IMG/VR virus record: IMGVR_UViG_3300019752_000004 | Location: 1 to 64,000 of that record | Length of the DNA: 64,000 nucleotides | Reading direction: 5' to 3' (one strand) | Origin: a virus | Shown here: piece after piece, positions 1-7,645 of the stretch | Numbering within the stretch: the stretch's first letter is position 1 | Layout: each line of letters opens with the position of its first letter | Notes under the pieces: generated by a model | What the model was told of the DNA's origin: nothing | Database searches by the model: none | What the model saw: only the letters and a program-made list of their open reading frames with translations | Program-made: the position numbers and the translations under genes

Positions 1-117
1 GAAACAAAATCTATTGAAAATAAAACACACCCTTGTATGGTAGAATACTCTGAACTTCCAGAGGAACAAAAAATTAAAGACCGTCTATTCAAAGCTATTG
101 TAGACGTTTTTAAATAA
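1..117 (+). CDS. RyR-domain protein, C-terminal fragment (partial)
   Basis: The first 39 codons are open from the window edge to TAA at 115-117. The residues HPCMVEYSELPEEQK followed by a helix fit the end of a RyR repeat (PF02026), which typically reads hP..v.w.eLpe.ek. RyR domains occur in many phage proteins, where the function is unknown. The 5' end lies outside the window, so other domains may precede it. The family call rests on this short motif only. Confidence 0.6.
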   Translation, partial: ETKSIENKTHPCMVEYSELPEEQKIKDRLFKAIVDVFK

Positions 118-143
118 AACAATTTAACATAGGTAGGTAAGAA

Positions 144-401
144 ATGATTATAAAGGTAAAATCAGAAGGTTATGGATGGATATACGTTGAAGGTGATGAC
201 ATCTTTGTTCAAGATGAATGTAGTCTTGAAGAAATTGGACCGCCTAGTATCGGTGAACACACAGTATATGGTAACAGTTCTGATTCATTCAAAGGTGTTA
301 CTGTAAAGAAAAATGGTGGTGTTGTCGCTAGGATTTACGTTGGACACACTAACGATGCATTTATTATGAATGGCAATGGTGATACTATTGAACGTCTGTA
401 G
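144..401 (+). CDS. Hypothetical 85-aa protein
   Basis: A short soluble ORF preceded by an AGGTAAG ribosome site and followed by a strong hairpin terminator at 426-462. The protein is acidic and beta-rich, begins MIIKVKSEGYGWIYVEGDD, and has no membrane segment or recognisable motif. It probably ends the transcription unit that includes the RyR-domain gene. I do not recognise a family. Confidence 0.7.
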   Translation: MIIKVKSEGYGWIYVEGDDIFVQDECSLEEIGPPSIGEHTVYGNSSDSFKGVTVKKNGGVVARIYVGHTNDAFIMNGNGDTIERL

Positions 402-425
402 TCTAATTTTAAATTAATTGTTGTG

Positions 426-462
426 AAAGGGTTGATGGAGCATTCTATCAACCCTTTCTTTT
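426..462 (+). terminator. Intrinsic terminator
   Basis: The arms AAAGGGTTGAT and ATCAACCCTTT enclose a short loop (one further pair possible) and are followed by CTTTT. It separates the small gene at 144-401 from nrdG. The T-run runs directly into the late-promoter-like TATAAATA at 462-469. Confidence 0.85.
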
Positions 463-469
463 ATAAATA
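462..469 (+). promoter_or_regulatory. Candidate T4-type late promoter (TATAAATA)
   Basis: Exact match to the T4 late consensus TATAAATA, 33 nt upstream of the nrdG start and directly after a terminator. A chance match is possible in AT-rich DNA, but the position in a clean intergenic gap is right. If functional, nrdG and nrdD would be transcribed late. Confidence 0.5.
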
Positions 470-501
470 AACTTACCTGATATCAAAAGGAGTAGTTTTT
501 A

Positions 502-1026
502 ATGTTTGCAAAATCTGATTTCCAACACAGTTTTCTTGATTTTCCTGATCCATCTGGAAGTTCCGTCTCTGTGTTTTTTTATGGTTGTCCTCACAACTGT
601 GAGAATTGCCACAACAAGGAAATGACGACTCTAGAGAACTTAAATGTAGAACGGGCTATCAGTGACCCTAAAGAACTGTTAGAACGCCTCACAAAGCATT
701 GTAGGCGGTGTAGAACGGATCGTGTGGTGTTAATGGGTGGAGAACCTTTATCACCTGCTAACATTGAAGGTGTGAAAACATTTTTAAAACTAGCTAAAAA
801 TAAACTTGAAATCTGTATCTATACAGGATATAATATCTCTCATGTCACAAGAAATGAAATCAAACATTTCAAATATGTAAAGACTGGGGGATACAAACAC
901 AGTAAAAAGGTTGTCAGTGAAAAAACAGATGATTATTTTCAACTGGCATCTACAAACCAGAAAATATATGACAATGATTTAAAATTACTTACCGAGCGTG
1001 GTAAATTCGTATTTAATAGGAAATAA
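502..1026 (+). CDS. nrdG: Anaerobic ribonucleotide reductase activating enzyme (NrdG)
   Basis: Radical-SAM activase that installs the glycyl radical on NrdD. The CxxxCxxC iron-sulfur motif is visible as GCPHNCENC (C29, C33, C36), followed by a glycine-rich MGGEPL SAM-binding segment around residue 86. Length of 174 aa is close to T4 NrdG (156 aa). It has an AGGAG ribosome site and lies 2 nt upstream of nrdD, so the two are co-transcribed. The enzyme works only without oxygen, implying a host that grows anaerobically at least part of the time. Confidence 0.95.
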   Translation: MFAKSDFQHSFLDFPDPSGSSVSVFFYGCPHNCENCHNKEMTTLENLNVERAISDPKELLERLTKHCRRCRTDRVVLMGGEPLSPANIEGVKTFLKLAKNKLEICIYTGYNISHVTRNEIKHFKYVKTGGYKHSKKVVSEKTDDYFQLASTNQKIYDNDLKLLTERGKFVFNRK

Positions 1027-1028
1027 CG

Positions 1029-4000
1029 TTGAACTTAACAGAACTTAAAGATACCTTTAGTCCAGAGGCAAACACTAACTTTACACGTCAGCAGATTAGA
1101 AAATCTCTGAAATTGAATCTACAACGAAAATTCAAAAATAAATCTAAGACAGAAATTATTGCATGTGTTGATGAACTCATGACTATCAATGGATTGTCTG
1201 AGGATAAATTTAATTGTCTGGATTTTGTCCAGAAGATGATTGATAGTAATATTAATGATCTCAGTATTGATGATAACAGTAATAAGACTGAAAAAACTAT
1301 TGCTGGTATATATGCGGAATCAAATGCAGCTAATAAAAAAATAGTTGGATATGATTTTCTATACCGTGTGATGAAAGGTATGTATGGCAAGATTCGTGCC
1401 AAACGTCTTGTAGGAGAAATGATTGATCATAGTTTAGGACTCAGTGACAGTTCAAACATTCTCATTCCTTATTGCTATGCACTTGATGCAACTAAATTAA
1501 TTACTGAGGGTAGACCGTTTGGAACACTTCATAGTAAACCAGCTAAACGTGTGGATAGTTATATCAGTGCATTAAATGAAACTATACACCAGATGTCAAG
1601 TCATCTTGCGGGTGCAATTGCTATTGGAACATTCTTTTTTGACATCTCACACCTTTTGATTCGTACAGGTGTTTCTTTAGATGAAATTAAGACAAATGAA
1701 AAGACAAGAAAGCGTTTGCAAAATGATATGCAGAAATTTATTCATTCTGTTAATCATCTGAGCAGAAACAGCAACGAGAGTCCATTCACAAATGTTAACA
1801 TTTTTGACAGATTTAAATTAAAATACATCGTCGAAAATGAATTGAAATGGTTGTTCCCTGATCCATCTGGAATTGAAAGACCAGATTATAATGATATGGT
1901 CGTAGATTTTATTCTTGAAACTCAGGATATATTTTTAGACCTGTTTGATGCAGGTGATCCATGTAAAGCTGGACTTCCATATAGATTTCCAGTTTGTACG
2001 ATGAACATCAGTAAGTCATATGTTAAACTTGATGAAAAATGGAATCCAATTCTAGATAAAGATGGTGAAGAAATACCATGTGATCCTTATATTGTGGATA
2101 CAGAATTTCTGAAAAAATTTGTCAATGAACGTGATGTTCTGAGATACAATATTTTTGCAAGTGATGGCACAAAGGTTTGTAGCTGTTGCTTTGATGAAAA
2201 TCAAAAAGTCCTTGTCGAAGGTTCTGGGTATGGACCAAAGCTTATTACGATTAGAGAAGCTAATGAATTAACAAACGTTGAATGTCCAAATAAACGCATT
2301 TACCAAAATGGTATATGGTCAGAATTCAAACGTGCTGTTGTTAGACATAATCAAGAATACATTAAAGTAACTACTGTTAACAATAAAGAAGTTGTAATGA
2401 CAGGCGACCATTTATTACCATGTTTGGATGGGACAAAACCAGCAGATAAGATTAATTGCGACGATTATATTAGATTTTCTACTGCCGTTTATGAAGGAAA
2501 ATATGATAACGGTTATGGTCTTGGTGTTTTAGTTGGCGCATATGCAGGAGACGGAAGTCAAGGTATTAAAGATGACGGTGGAAACCCTAAACAGTTAGTT
2601 TTATCGTTGAATAGTGATAAAGTTGAAAAATTAAAACCATATTTAGTGGCGTTTGATATTAGTGCGGCTCAAAATAATACTATTAGAGCAACAACTAAAG
2701 ACAAAAAAATTATAGATTTTATAATGAACCGTGTTATAGGCAAAAAATCCTATAACAAATCATTTGCACTTGACAATATCATTAACGACAGTTTTATGTT
2801 TCGTCGTGGAGTAATTGATGGTTTTTATATGACTGATGGTGGTAATACCAATAGAATATACACTACTAGTGATGATCTCCGAGACGGTTTAGAGGCAATT
2901 TTCGCAACATGTGGTATGCAAACTATAATTAATACTAGTGATAGAACAGATGAAAAAGTCGTAATAAGAGGCGAAGAATATAATAGAAATTATCCATTAC
3001 ATTGTATCCGTTGGTATAGTACTTCTAATAAAACCTCAGTGAAGGACATTTATAAGAAACGAGGAAATGATATATTCTTTAAGGTTAAGTCTGTTGAATA
3101 CGTGTCTGGCAGTGAAAATGCATATTGTGTGCAAATAAAAGGCGACAGAGAACCATTCTTTACACTTGCCAATGGGATTGATACACACAATTGCCGAATG
3201 GTTAACGATTCCGATATGTTGGAAGTTGCAGAAAGTGTAAATGCGTTTGGTGCTGGTGCATTATCATCACTTGGTTCACACCGTGTATGTACGATTAACT
3301 ATCATCGTCTTGTACTTGAATCAGACAATATCAACGATTTCTGGAAGAACTATAAGTACAGAATCGAAGCTTCTAAAGATATTTTAGTTGCACATAAGAA
3401 ATTGATTATGTTGTTAGCTGATGCTGGTCTGCAGTCATTTGTTTCAAATTATTGGATCAACATGAAACGTATGTTCAGCACATTCGGCGTGCTTGGCATA
3501 TACGAAATGCAAAAAACAGCTGAAAAGAAATATGGCAAAGAAAATATTGGTGAAGATTTCACTGGTGAAGTACTTTCATTTTTAGAAAATAAAGTGCACA
3601 CATTCACTAAAACAATTGATGATCACCGTTTCAATATTGAACAGATTCCAGCCGAATCCTATGCGGTACGACTCTGCAATGCAGATAAAGTTCTGTTCGG
3701 TGATGAAAACGTTCCATATAATTTATATGCGAATCAGTTTGTCCCACTACATGCGGATGCAACTATTTGGGAAAAGCTTGATGCCGATGGAAAGTATAAT
3801 AAATTGCTTTCTGGTGGTGGGATAGTCCATGCTACTGTAGGTGAACGTCCTACAAGCGCACAGATTCTTGAAATCATCTACTATGCTGTAGACGTTGGTT
3901 GTGAACATTTTGCTATTAATGGTATCTATGGTGTGTGTGAAAATGGTCACCACTATCTAGGTGATACTGATGTATGTCCTGAATGTGGTGGTATGACTGT

Positions 4001-4124
4001 GGAGAAGCTTACAAGAGTCGTAGGGTTTTTCACACCAGTTAGTGGATGGAATAAGACCAGAAGAGAACTTGATTTTCCATTTAGAACCAAAGTTGATTTT
4101 AATGATCGACCAGTAATTGAATAA
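1029..4124 (+). CDS. nrdD: Anaerobic ribonucleoside-triphosphate reductase (NrdD) with intein
   Basis: Class III ribonucleotide reductase, making dNTPs anaerobically. The 1031-aa precursor carries a 335-aa intein at residues 387-721; the spliced enzyme would be 696 aa. The glycyl-radical motif RVVGFF is near the C-terminus. The zinc site is visible as VCENGHHY plus VCPECGG; one of the usual four cysteines appears replaced, possibly by His. The start is TTG with AGGA upstream. The intein sits between two adjacent cysteines of a conserved SCC-R motif (C386 and the Cys at nt 3192). An operon with nrdG. Confidence 0.93.
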   Translation: MNLTELKDTFSPEANTNFTRQQIRKSLKLNLQRKFKNKSKTEIIACVDELMTINGLSEDKFNCLDFVQKMIDSNINDLSIDDNSNKTEKTIAGIYAESNAANKKIVGYDFLYRVMKGMYGKIRAKRLVGEMIDHSLGLSDSSNILIPYCYALDATKLITEGRPFGTLHSKPAKRVDSYISALNETIHQMSSHLAGAIAIGTFFFDISHLLIRTGVSLDEIKTNEKTRKRLQNDMQKFIHSVNHLSRNSNESPFTNVNIFDRFKLKYIVENELKWLFPDPSGIERPDYNDMVVDFILETQDIFLDLFDAGDPCKAGLPYRFPVCTMNISKSYVKLDEKWNPILDKDGEEIPCDPYIVDTEFLKKFVNERDVLRYNIFASDGTKVCSCCFDENQKVLVEGSGYGPKLITIREANELTNVECPNKRIYQNGIWSEFKRAVVRHNQEYIKVTTVNNKEVVMTGDHLLPCLDGTKPADKINCDDYIRFSTAVYEGKYDNGYGLGVLVGAYAGDGSQGIKDDGGNPKQLVLSLNSDKVEKLKPYLVAFDISAAQNNTIRATTKDKKIIDFIMNRVIGKKSYNKSFALDNIINDSFMFRRGVIDGFYMTDGGNTNRIYTTSDDLRDGLEAIFATCGMQTIINTSDRTDEKVVIRGEEYNRNYPLHCIRWYSTSNKTSVKDIYKKRGNDIFFKVKSVEYVSGSENAYCVQIKGDREPFFTLANGIDTHNCRMVNDSDMLEVAESVNAFGAGALSSLGSHRVCTINYHRLVLESDNINDFWKNYKYRIEASKDILVAHKKLIMLLADAGLQSFVSNYWINMKRMFSTFGVLGIYEMQKTAEKKYGKENIGEDFTGEVLSFLENKVHTFTKTIDDHRFNIEQIPAESYAVRLCNADKVLFGDENVPYNLYANQFVPLHADATIWEKLDADGKYNKLLSGGGIVHATVGERPTSAQILEIIYYAVDVGCEHFAINGIYGVCENGHHYLGDTDVCPECGGMTVEKLTRVVGFFTPVSGWNKTRRELDFPFRTKVDFNDRPVIE
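2187..3191 (+). mobile_element. Intein with LAGLIDADG homing endonuclease in NrdD
   Basis: The N-terminal splice residue is Cys387, beginning CFDENQKVLVE (block A). Block B is TGDHLLP, and the C-terminal block ends FTLANGIDTHN directly before a Cys (+1). All splicing residues are present: Cys1, block B His, penultimate His, terminal Asn, +1 Cys. Two dodecapeptide endonuclease motifs are seen, LGVLVGAYAGDGS (precursor residues 498-510) and RGVIDGFYMTDGG (about 593-605), so it looks like a full-size homing intein. Residue -3 (C384) and residue -1 (C386) are also cysteines. Confidence 0.93.
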
Positions 4125-4139
4125 AATTAAAAATAGTTG

Positions 4140-4200
4140 TTGACTATTGAATCTAAGGTGTGTATTCCTGTATTTGTGAGCAGGTGATACACACCTTTTT
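4140..4200 (+). promoter_or_regulatory. Promoter embedded in stem-loop (PeSL-like), copy 1
   Basis: The -35 TTGACT (4140-4145) and -10 TATTCC (4163-4168) are separated by 17 bp. The end of the spacer and the -10 form the left arm AAGGTGTGTAT (4155-4165) of a hairpin whose right arm ATACACACCTT (4187-4197) is followed by a T-run. The loop holds an inner CCTG/CAGG pair. One of five near-identical copies (others at 19345, 23935, 35446, 44878). The same DNA can end nrdD transcription and start that of the next gene. Confidence 0.8.
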
Positions 4201-4226
4201 CAATTTTAAATGTAGGAGAATATGCA

Positions 4227-4571
4227 ATGTCAACTAGAAGTAACATCACTGTCAAAATCGAAGATGAATTTGTAAACGTATACTGTCATTTTGACGGATA
4301 TCCTGATTATTTGGGTTCAAAGTTGGTTGAATATTTTAACACCATTGAGAAAGCCACTAAACTTGTTGAAGGTGGTGATATTTCATCTATCAGTCGTGAC
4401 GGGGTTCCAGATTATTATGCTGCACGCGGCGAAACGAATGTAGACGCAGTGCGCGATCTTGTATTCACTGACTATGGGAACGAATACAATTATCTTTTTG
4501 TAGATGGTGAATGGTATGTAGTTGATTGTGATGATGGCAACACACATACACTTGTTACTGATTTGATTTAG
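4227..4571 (+). CDS. Conserved phage/bacterial hypothetical (MSTRSNI family)
   Basis: A 114-aa soluble acidic protein starting MSTRSNITVK with VYCHFDGYPDYLG close behind, the signature of a widespread family of unknown function found in large phages and bacteria. It is driven by the PeSL-like promoter upstream, with the leader GGAGAATATGCA before ATG, and is closed by a perfect palindromic terminator. The single-gene unit with its own promoter and terminator is a typical early accessory gene. Confidence 0.8.
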   Translation: MSTRSNITVKIEDEFVNVYCHFDGYPDYLGSKLVEYFNTIEKATKLVEGGDISSISRDGVPDYYAARGETNVDAVRDLVFTDYGNEYNYLFVDGEWYVVDCDDGNTHTLVTDLI

Positions 4572-4576
4572 AATCA

Positions 4577-4616
4577 AGAAGGTGTGGTTGATAATATTAT
4601 CAACCACACCTTCTTT
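4577..4616 (+). terminator. Perfect 38-nt palindrome, terminator
   Basis: AGAAGGTGTGGTTGATAAT (4577-4595) is followed immediately by its exact reverse complement (4596-4614), with no unpaired loop base by sequence. It lies 6 nt after a stop codon and before TTTGG. It most likely acts as a terminator; the T-run is short. Confidence 0.75.
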
Positions 4617-4629
4617 GGAGAAATAATTT

Positions 4630-4929
4630 ATGAGTAAACATATAAATTATTTGGTATATGACAAATATCCAAAAACTAATATTATGGGTAAAACTAATAT
4701 TAACTGTGACTGTTTCATTGTGTGTAAATCACCGTCATATGAAAAGCCATCAAAACATCAGAAATGGTGTGTTGTATATCATTGTGCAAATATGGTGTAT
4801 TATCATGGATTCTTTGCATCAAAGGATTGTGCAGTTGAATGCGCAAAGTTTGCGTGCGATAAACTCAATAATGATGATACAAATGTAGTGTTTGTAGATG
4901 GCAACTCAATAATTCGAATCGGCAGGTAA
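4630..4929 (+). CDS. Hypothetical 99-aa protein
   Basis: A soluble Lys/Cys-containing protein, no recognised domain. The ribosome site is GGAG in CTTTGGAGAAATAATTTATG. Central HQKWCVVYHCANMVYYHGF resembles a small beta-sheet core. It starts a run of closely packed small genes up to 6862. Confidence 0.65.
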   Translation: MSKHINYLVYDKYPKTNIMGKTNINCDCFIVCKSPSYEKPSKHQKWCVVYHCANMVYYHGFFASKDCAVECAKFACDKLNNDDTNVVFVDGNSIIRIGR

Positions 4930-4931
4930 AA

Positions 4932-5132
4932 ATGGAATATCCTGATCAAGAATGGCTTGAATTGATAGAAGATGTAAAAGATGTGACGTTAGGAATAAAA
5001 GGTTTGAATATAAGTCTTAACGAATTGAAAGTTCGTATTGACGATAATATACAGGCCAAGGAACGTTTAAACATCACTATAAAAAACTTTAACGAAAAAT
5101 TTACAGAAGATTGTGATGATGACAGAACATGA
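4932..5132 (+). CDS. Hypothetical 66-aa coiled-coil-like protein
   Basis: Charged and helical throughout, with heptad-like spacing of Leu/Ile (LELIEDVKDVTLGIKGL). It starts 2 nt after the previous stop and overlaps the next start by 20 nt, so translation is probably coupled. Function unknown. Confidence 0.6.
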   Translation: MEYPDQEWLELIEDVKDVTLGIKGLNISLNELKVRIDDNIQAKERLNITIKNFNEKFTEDCDDDRT

Positions 5133-5565
5133 TATTAAAAATAAAATTCGTGAAATTGTATTCAATGCGCCAATTGATGAAACAACCGATATGGACAATA
5201 TCGCTATTTTAATTGTAAGTGATCTAGAACGGTATGCAAATAGAATGGGGATTGAATCAGAGTATACAATTGATGAGAGTGACACGTGGAATGATTACAC
5301 AATGAAACGCTATAATGATTTAGAAACGCGTGTGGTTAATGAATTGTATGATCTCATTTTAAATAATGATGCACATAGTATACACCTGAGCAATCTTAAA
5401 GAATCTGATACAAAATACAACAAACGTTGTCATGTGTGCGGACGATTCGTAAAACGTGAAGAATGGGTGTTGAAATCCAATGAGAACAACCCTAGAGCAA
5501 ATAAACAACTTCCTGAATGTGAAGACTGTATTTCTAACATTGATACAGGAACAATGGGATATTAA
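5113..5565 (+). CDS. Hypothetical protein with Cys-pair (zinc-ribbon-like) C-terminus
   Basis: A 150-aa protein. The first 95 residues are acidic and helical; the C-terminal 45 residues contain RCHVCGR and PECEDCIS, two CxxC knuckles that could bind one zinc ion. Overlaps the preceding gene by 20 nt and stops directly before the next ATG. Role unknown; the zinc ribbon suggests nucleic-acid or protein contact. Confidence 0.65.
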   Translation: MMMTEHDIKNKIREIVFNAPIDETTDMDNIAILIVSDLERYANRMGIESEYTIDESDTWNDYTMKRYNDLETRVVNELYDLILNNDAHSIHLSNLKESDTKYNKRCHVCGRFVKREEWVLKSNENNPRANKQLPECEDCISNIDTGTMGY

Positions 5566-5566
5566 A

Positions 5567-6388
5567 ATGCTAAAATCACTAAAAAGACTTATCAAAAGAC
5601 GGATCACACCGTTTGATAAGTCTAAAATGAATTATAAAGTCAATAGGCATATTTTATCGACAGATAGAAAAGCATACAATCTGGACAATTCTGTATATGA
5701 AAATTACGTGTATGATAACGTTTTGGTTACAAGACCACGTGAATATTATAATTCAGATTCATTAGAATCTGTGTGTTCGTACATACCATACACACATACA
5801 GATATTGATGGTAATAAATATGCTTTACAACCAGTTGATTCTGGATGTAAAATGAAGTGCAATCATTTGTGCAATGACAATGATTCATTTTGTCCTTTAT
5901 ACGATTGTGAAACTTTGTGTGTGTCTAATGCAAATGGTCGTTCAATTGACACACCAATTCATTATGATAATTTTAGATTCAGACGTATTGATAAAAACGT
6001 TGTGTCTACTGAATGTTGTCATATTAACACACATTGTACGTCAAACAAATATGTGTATGTATATTTAAAAGGTGGTCATTCATTTCTTTTATGTGTAGAT
6101 TATGAATTTAGAAGTAATGAGAATATTAAAAAGTATTTTGATACAGTTTTAAATAATGTTCATTTTGATTTTTGGGATTATGCGGCATATTTTACACACA
6201 AAATTTTTGAAATGAAATCATATGAAGATATTGATCTAGGATATAAGACTATATCCACATACACCTGTAAAGATTGTGGCAAAGTGTTTTTCAATGTCGA
6301 TGAAAAATGGTTGGAACAAATTCAAAAGAAATATGTTAAAATAGAATGGATTGGCAATAAATATGCAGTTGCATTTTTGGACATGTAA
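5567..6388 (+). CDS. Hypothetical 273-aa Cys-rich protein
   Basis: I place the start at the ATG at 5567, just after the preceding stop with GGGA upstream; the frame is open further 5' inside the previous gene. The N-terminus is basic (MLKSLKRLIKRR), the middle has a Cys-rich stretch (KMKCNHLCNDNDSFCPLYDCE), and YTCKDCGKVFF near the C-terminus is a CxxC knuckle. No family recognised. Confidence 0.65.
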   Translation: MLKSLKRLIKRRITPFDKSKMNYKVNRHILSTDRKAYNLDNSVYENYVYDNVLVTRPREYYNSDSLESVCSYIPYTHTDIDGNKYALQPVDSGCKMKCNHLCNDNDSFCPLYDCETLCVSNANGRSIDTPIHYDNFRFRRIDKNVVSTECCHINTHCTSNKYVYVYLKGGHSFLLCVDYEFRSNENIKKYFDTVLNNVHFDFWDYAAYFTHKIFEMKSYEDIDLGYKTISTYTCKDCGKVFFNVDEKWLEQIQKKYVKIEWIGNKYAVAFLDM

Positions 6389-6400
6389 AGGGATATTAAA

Positions 6401-6862
6401 ATGAAAGAAGTAATTTATCATTGTGATGTATGCGAATGTAAAATGAGTGATAAGAATGTGTATCATTATCAGGTGTCACAGGTAAGAGAATATGATTTAT
6501 GTCCAGTGTGTAGTGGCAAAGCCAAGAGTATAACACGAGACATATTTTCAAAATTAAATCCAGATGATTATGACCATGATAAGCTCACAAAGAATGAAAT
6601 ATCGTTTGTCGTGATTGAATCCATGATTTGTGACCACATTGATAAGAATGTGAAGCCAGTGAATGATGATATTGGTGTAAAGATTAAACAATATCGTGAT
6701 CTTCAAGAAATGATTGAGAATTGTCCACATAGAAGAAAAGAGCCACATTTCTCTAGAAGAGGGAGAAAAACAAATTTGGTAAATTTTGTATGTCGTAAAA
6801 CCAATACATATTGCAATCCAAATACAAATTGTATATCAAAAATCAATGCTAACGCATTCTAA
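6401..6862 (+). CDS. Hypothetical zinc-ribbon protein, 153 aa
   Basis: The N-terminal YHCDVCECKM and DLCPVCSGK give two CxxC pairs about 25 residues apart, the layout of a small treble-clef or ribbon zinc site. The rest is charged. Its last codons and stop lie inside the repeated sequence CTAACGCATTCTAA, which also occurs at 37483 and 55790. Confidence 0.65.
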   Translation: MKEVIYHCDVCECKMSDKNVYHYQVSQVREYDLCPVCSGKAKSITRDIFSKLNPDDYDHDKLTKNEISFVVIESMICDHIDKNVKPVNDDIGVKIKQYRDLQEMIENCPHRRKEPHFSRRGRKTNLVNFVCRKTNTYCNPNTNCISKINANAF

Positions 6863-6864
6863 AC
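6849..6864 (+). repeat. Dispersed repeat CTAACGCATTCTAAAC, copy 1
   Basis: A 16-nt sequence identical to one arm of the inverted repeat at 37483-37498, and matching 14 nt at 55790-55803. All three copies lie at the 3' end of a gene or just past it. The following 60 nt (ATCTAAAATCATTTAAAACG and GTTTCTG) resemble a decayed version of the 37479-37546 hairpin. Confidence 0.6.
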
Positions 6865-6949
6865 GTAAATATGACTCATAGTATCTAAAATCATTTAAAA
6901 CGTGGTATAACCATGTTTCTGCGTGAATAAAACATATAGGAGTAAGTAT

Positions 6950-7216
6950 ATGAGTGTAACAGAAGGTAGTGGTAACGTTTTTCAAGACCTTGGAATCGAA
7001 AAACCATACACAATTCAGTTTAAAAGTAATTTAATGCTTGAAATTACAGAACGATTTAGAGAATATTCGGATCAAGAACTGGAAGACATTATTACAGAAG
7101 ATTTGAATATGACTAGAGAACAATTTTATAATCTAGAATTTTTAGTCTCAGGTGATGTTGAAAAACTTTTAGAAATATTCCACCGCATTGGTGGATCAAT
7201 TAATTTTAAATTTTAG
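6950..7216 (+). CDS. HTH transcriptional regulator, XRE/HTH_37-like
   Basis: An 88-aa protein starting MSVTEGSGNVFQDLGIE, the hallmark N-terminus of the HTH_37 (PF13744) XRE-type family, followed by a helix-turn-helix-like stretch and the usual ending FHRIGGSINFKF. I chose ATG 6950, 5 nt after AGGAGTAAG-type ribosome site; the frame is open 9 codons further. Many family members are antitoxins (HigA-like), but no toxin partner is seen next to it: the neighbour at 7225 is a membrane protein. Confidence 0.7.
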   Translation: MSVTEGSGNVFQDLGIEKPYTIQFKSNLMLEITERFREYSDQELEDIITEDLNMTREQFYNLEFLVSGDVEKLLEIFHRIGGSINFKF

Positions 7217-7224
7217 GAGATGTT

Positions 7225-7587
7225 ATGTTAGTGCGTGCACCAAAACCATTTGCGGTTTCCAGTAGAAAATCATTTTACATGTGTAGCATGATTTACTTGT
7301 TTATCATGATATTTTTCACATTAATCCACATGAATAATTTTATTATCACACCAAATATTGTTTCATTTGTATTAACCTTAACTTTTATGGTGTGTGCTTG
7401 TGTATTATTTGTGGGATCTCACACAGATGATATGTGGAATGCACATTATGACAATCTTGGTGTGATGGTTGCCGAAAACTATAATTATTATAAATCACAG
7501 TCTATTGAAACGCAATTCTGTGCTGAGATGTCTATTGCTGGTGTGCCACTCATTGGTGAGGAAAATGTTGTGACTTTTTCATTTTAG
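7225..7587 (+). CDS. Membrane protein, two predicted TM segments
   Basis: A 120-aa protein with hydrophobic spans about residues 20-37 and 44-65 joined by a short loop, then a soluble C-terminal half. AGGAG lies at the right distance before ATG. It follows the HTH gene by 8 nt and may be co-transcribed. Function unknown. Confidence 0.7.
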   Translation: MLVRAPKPFAVSSRKSFYMCSMIYLFIMIFFTLIHMNNFIITPNIVSFVLTLTFMVCACVLFVGSHTDDMWNAHYDNLGVMVAENYNYYKSQSIETQFCAEMSIAGVPLIGEENVVTFSF

Positions 7588-7590
7588 TTG

Positions 7591-7619
7591 TTGACAACAT
7601 ATATAAACTTTTGTATAGA
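7591..7619 (+). promoter_or_regulatory. Early sigma70-type promoter for the ParB/PAPS-reductase pair
   Basis: TTGACA (7591-7596), 17-bp spacer, TATAGA (7614-7619), 26 nt upstream of the TTG start at 7646. The preceding bases AGTTGTTGACAAC match the -35 region of the PeSL-like repeats, but no hairpin follows. Confidence 0.75.
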
Positions 7620-7645
7620 TGTTTTAAACATAAAGGATAATTATT

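Noticed and set aside
6950-7587. Toxin-antitoxin module (HTH antitoxin plus partner)
   Set aside because: The HTH protein resembles antitoxins, but the neighbour is a two-TM membrane protein without toxin features.
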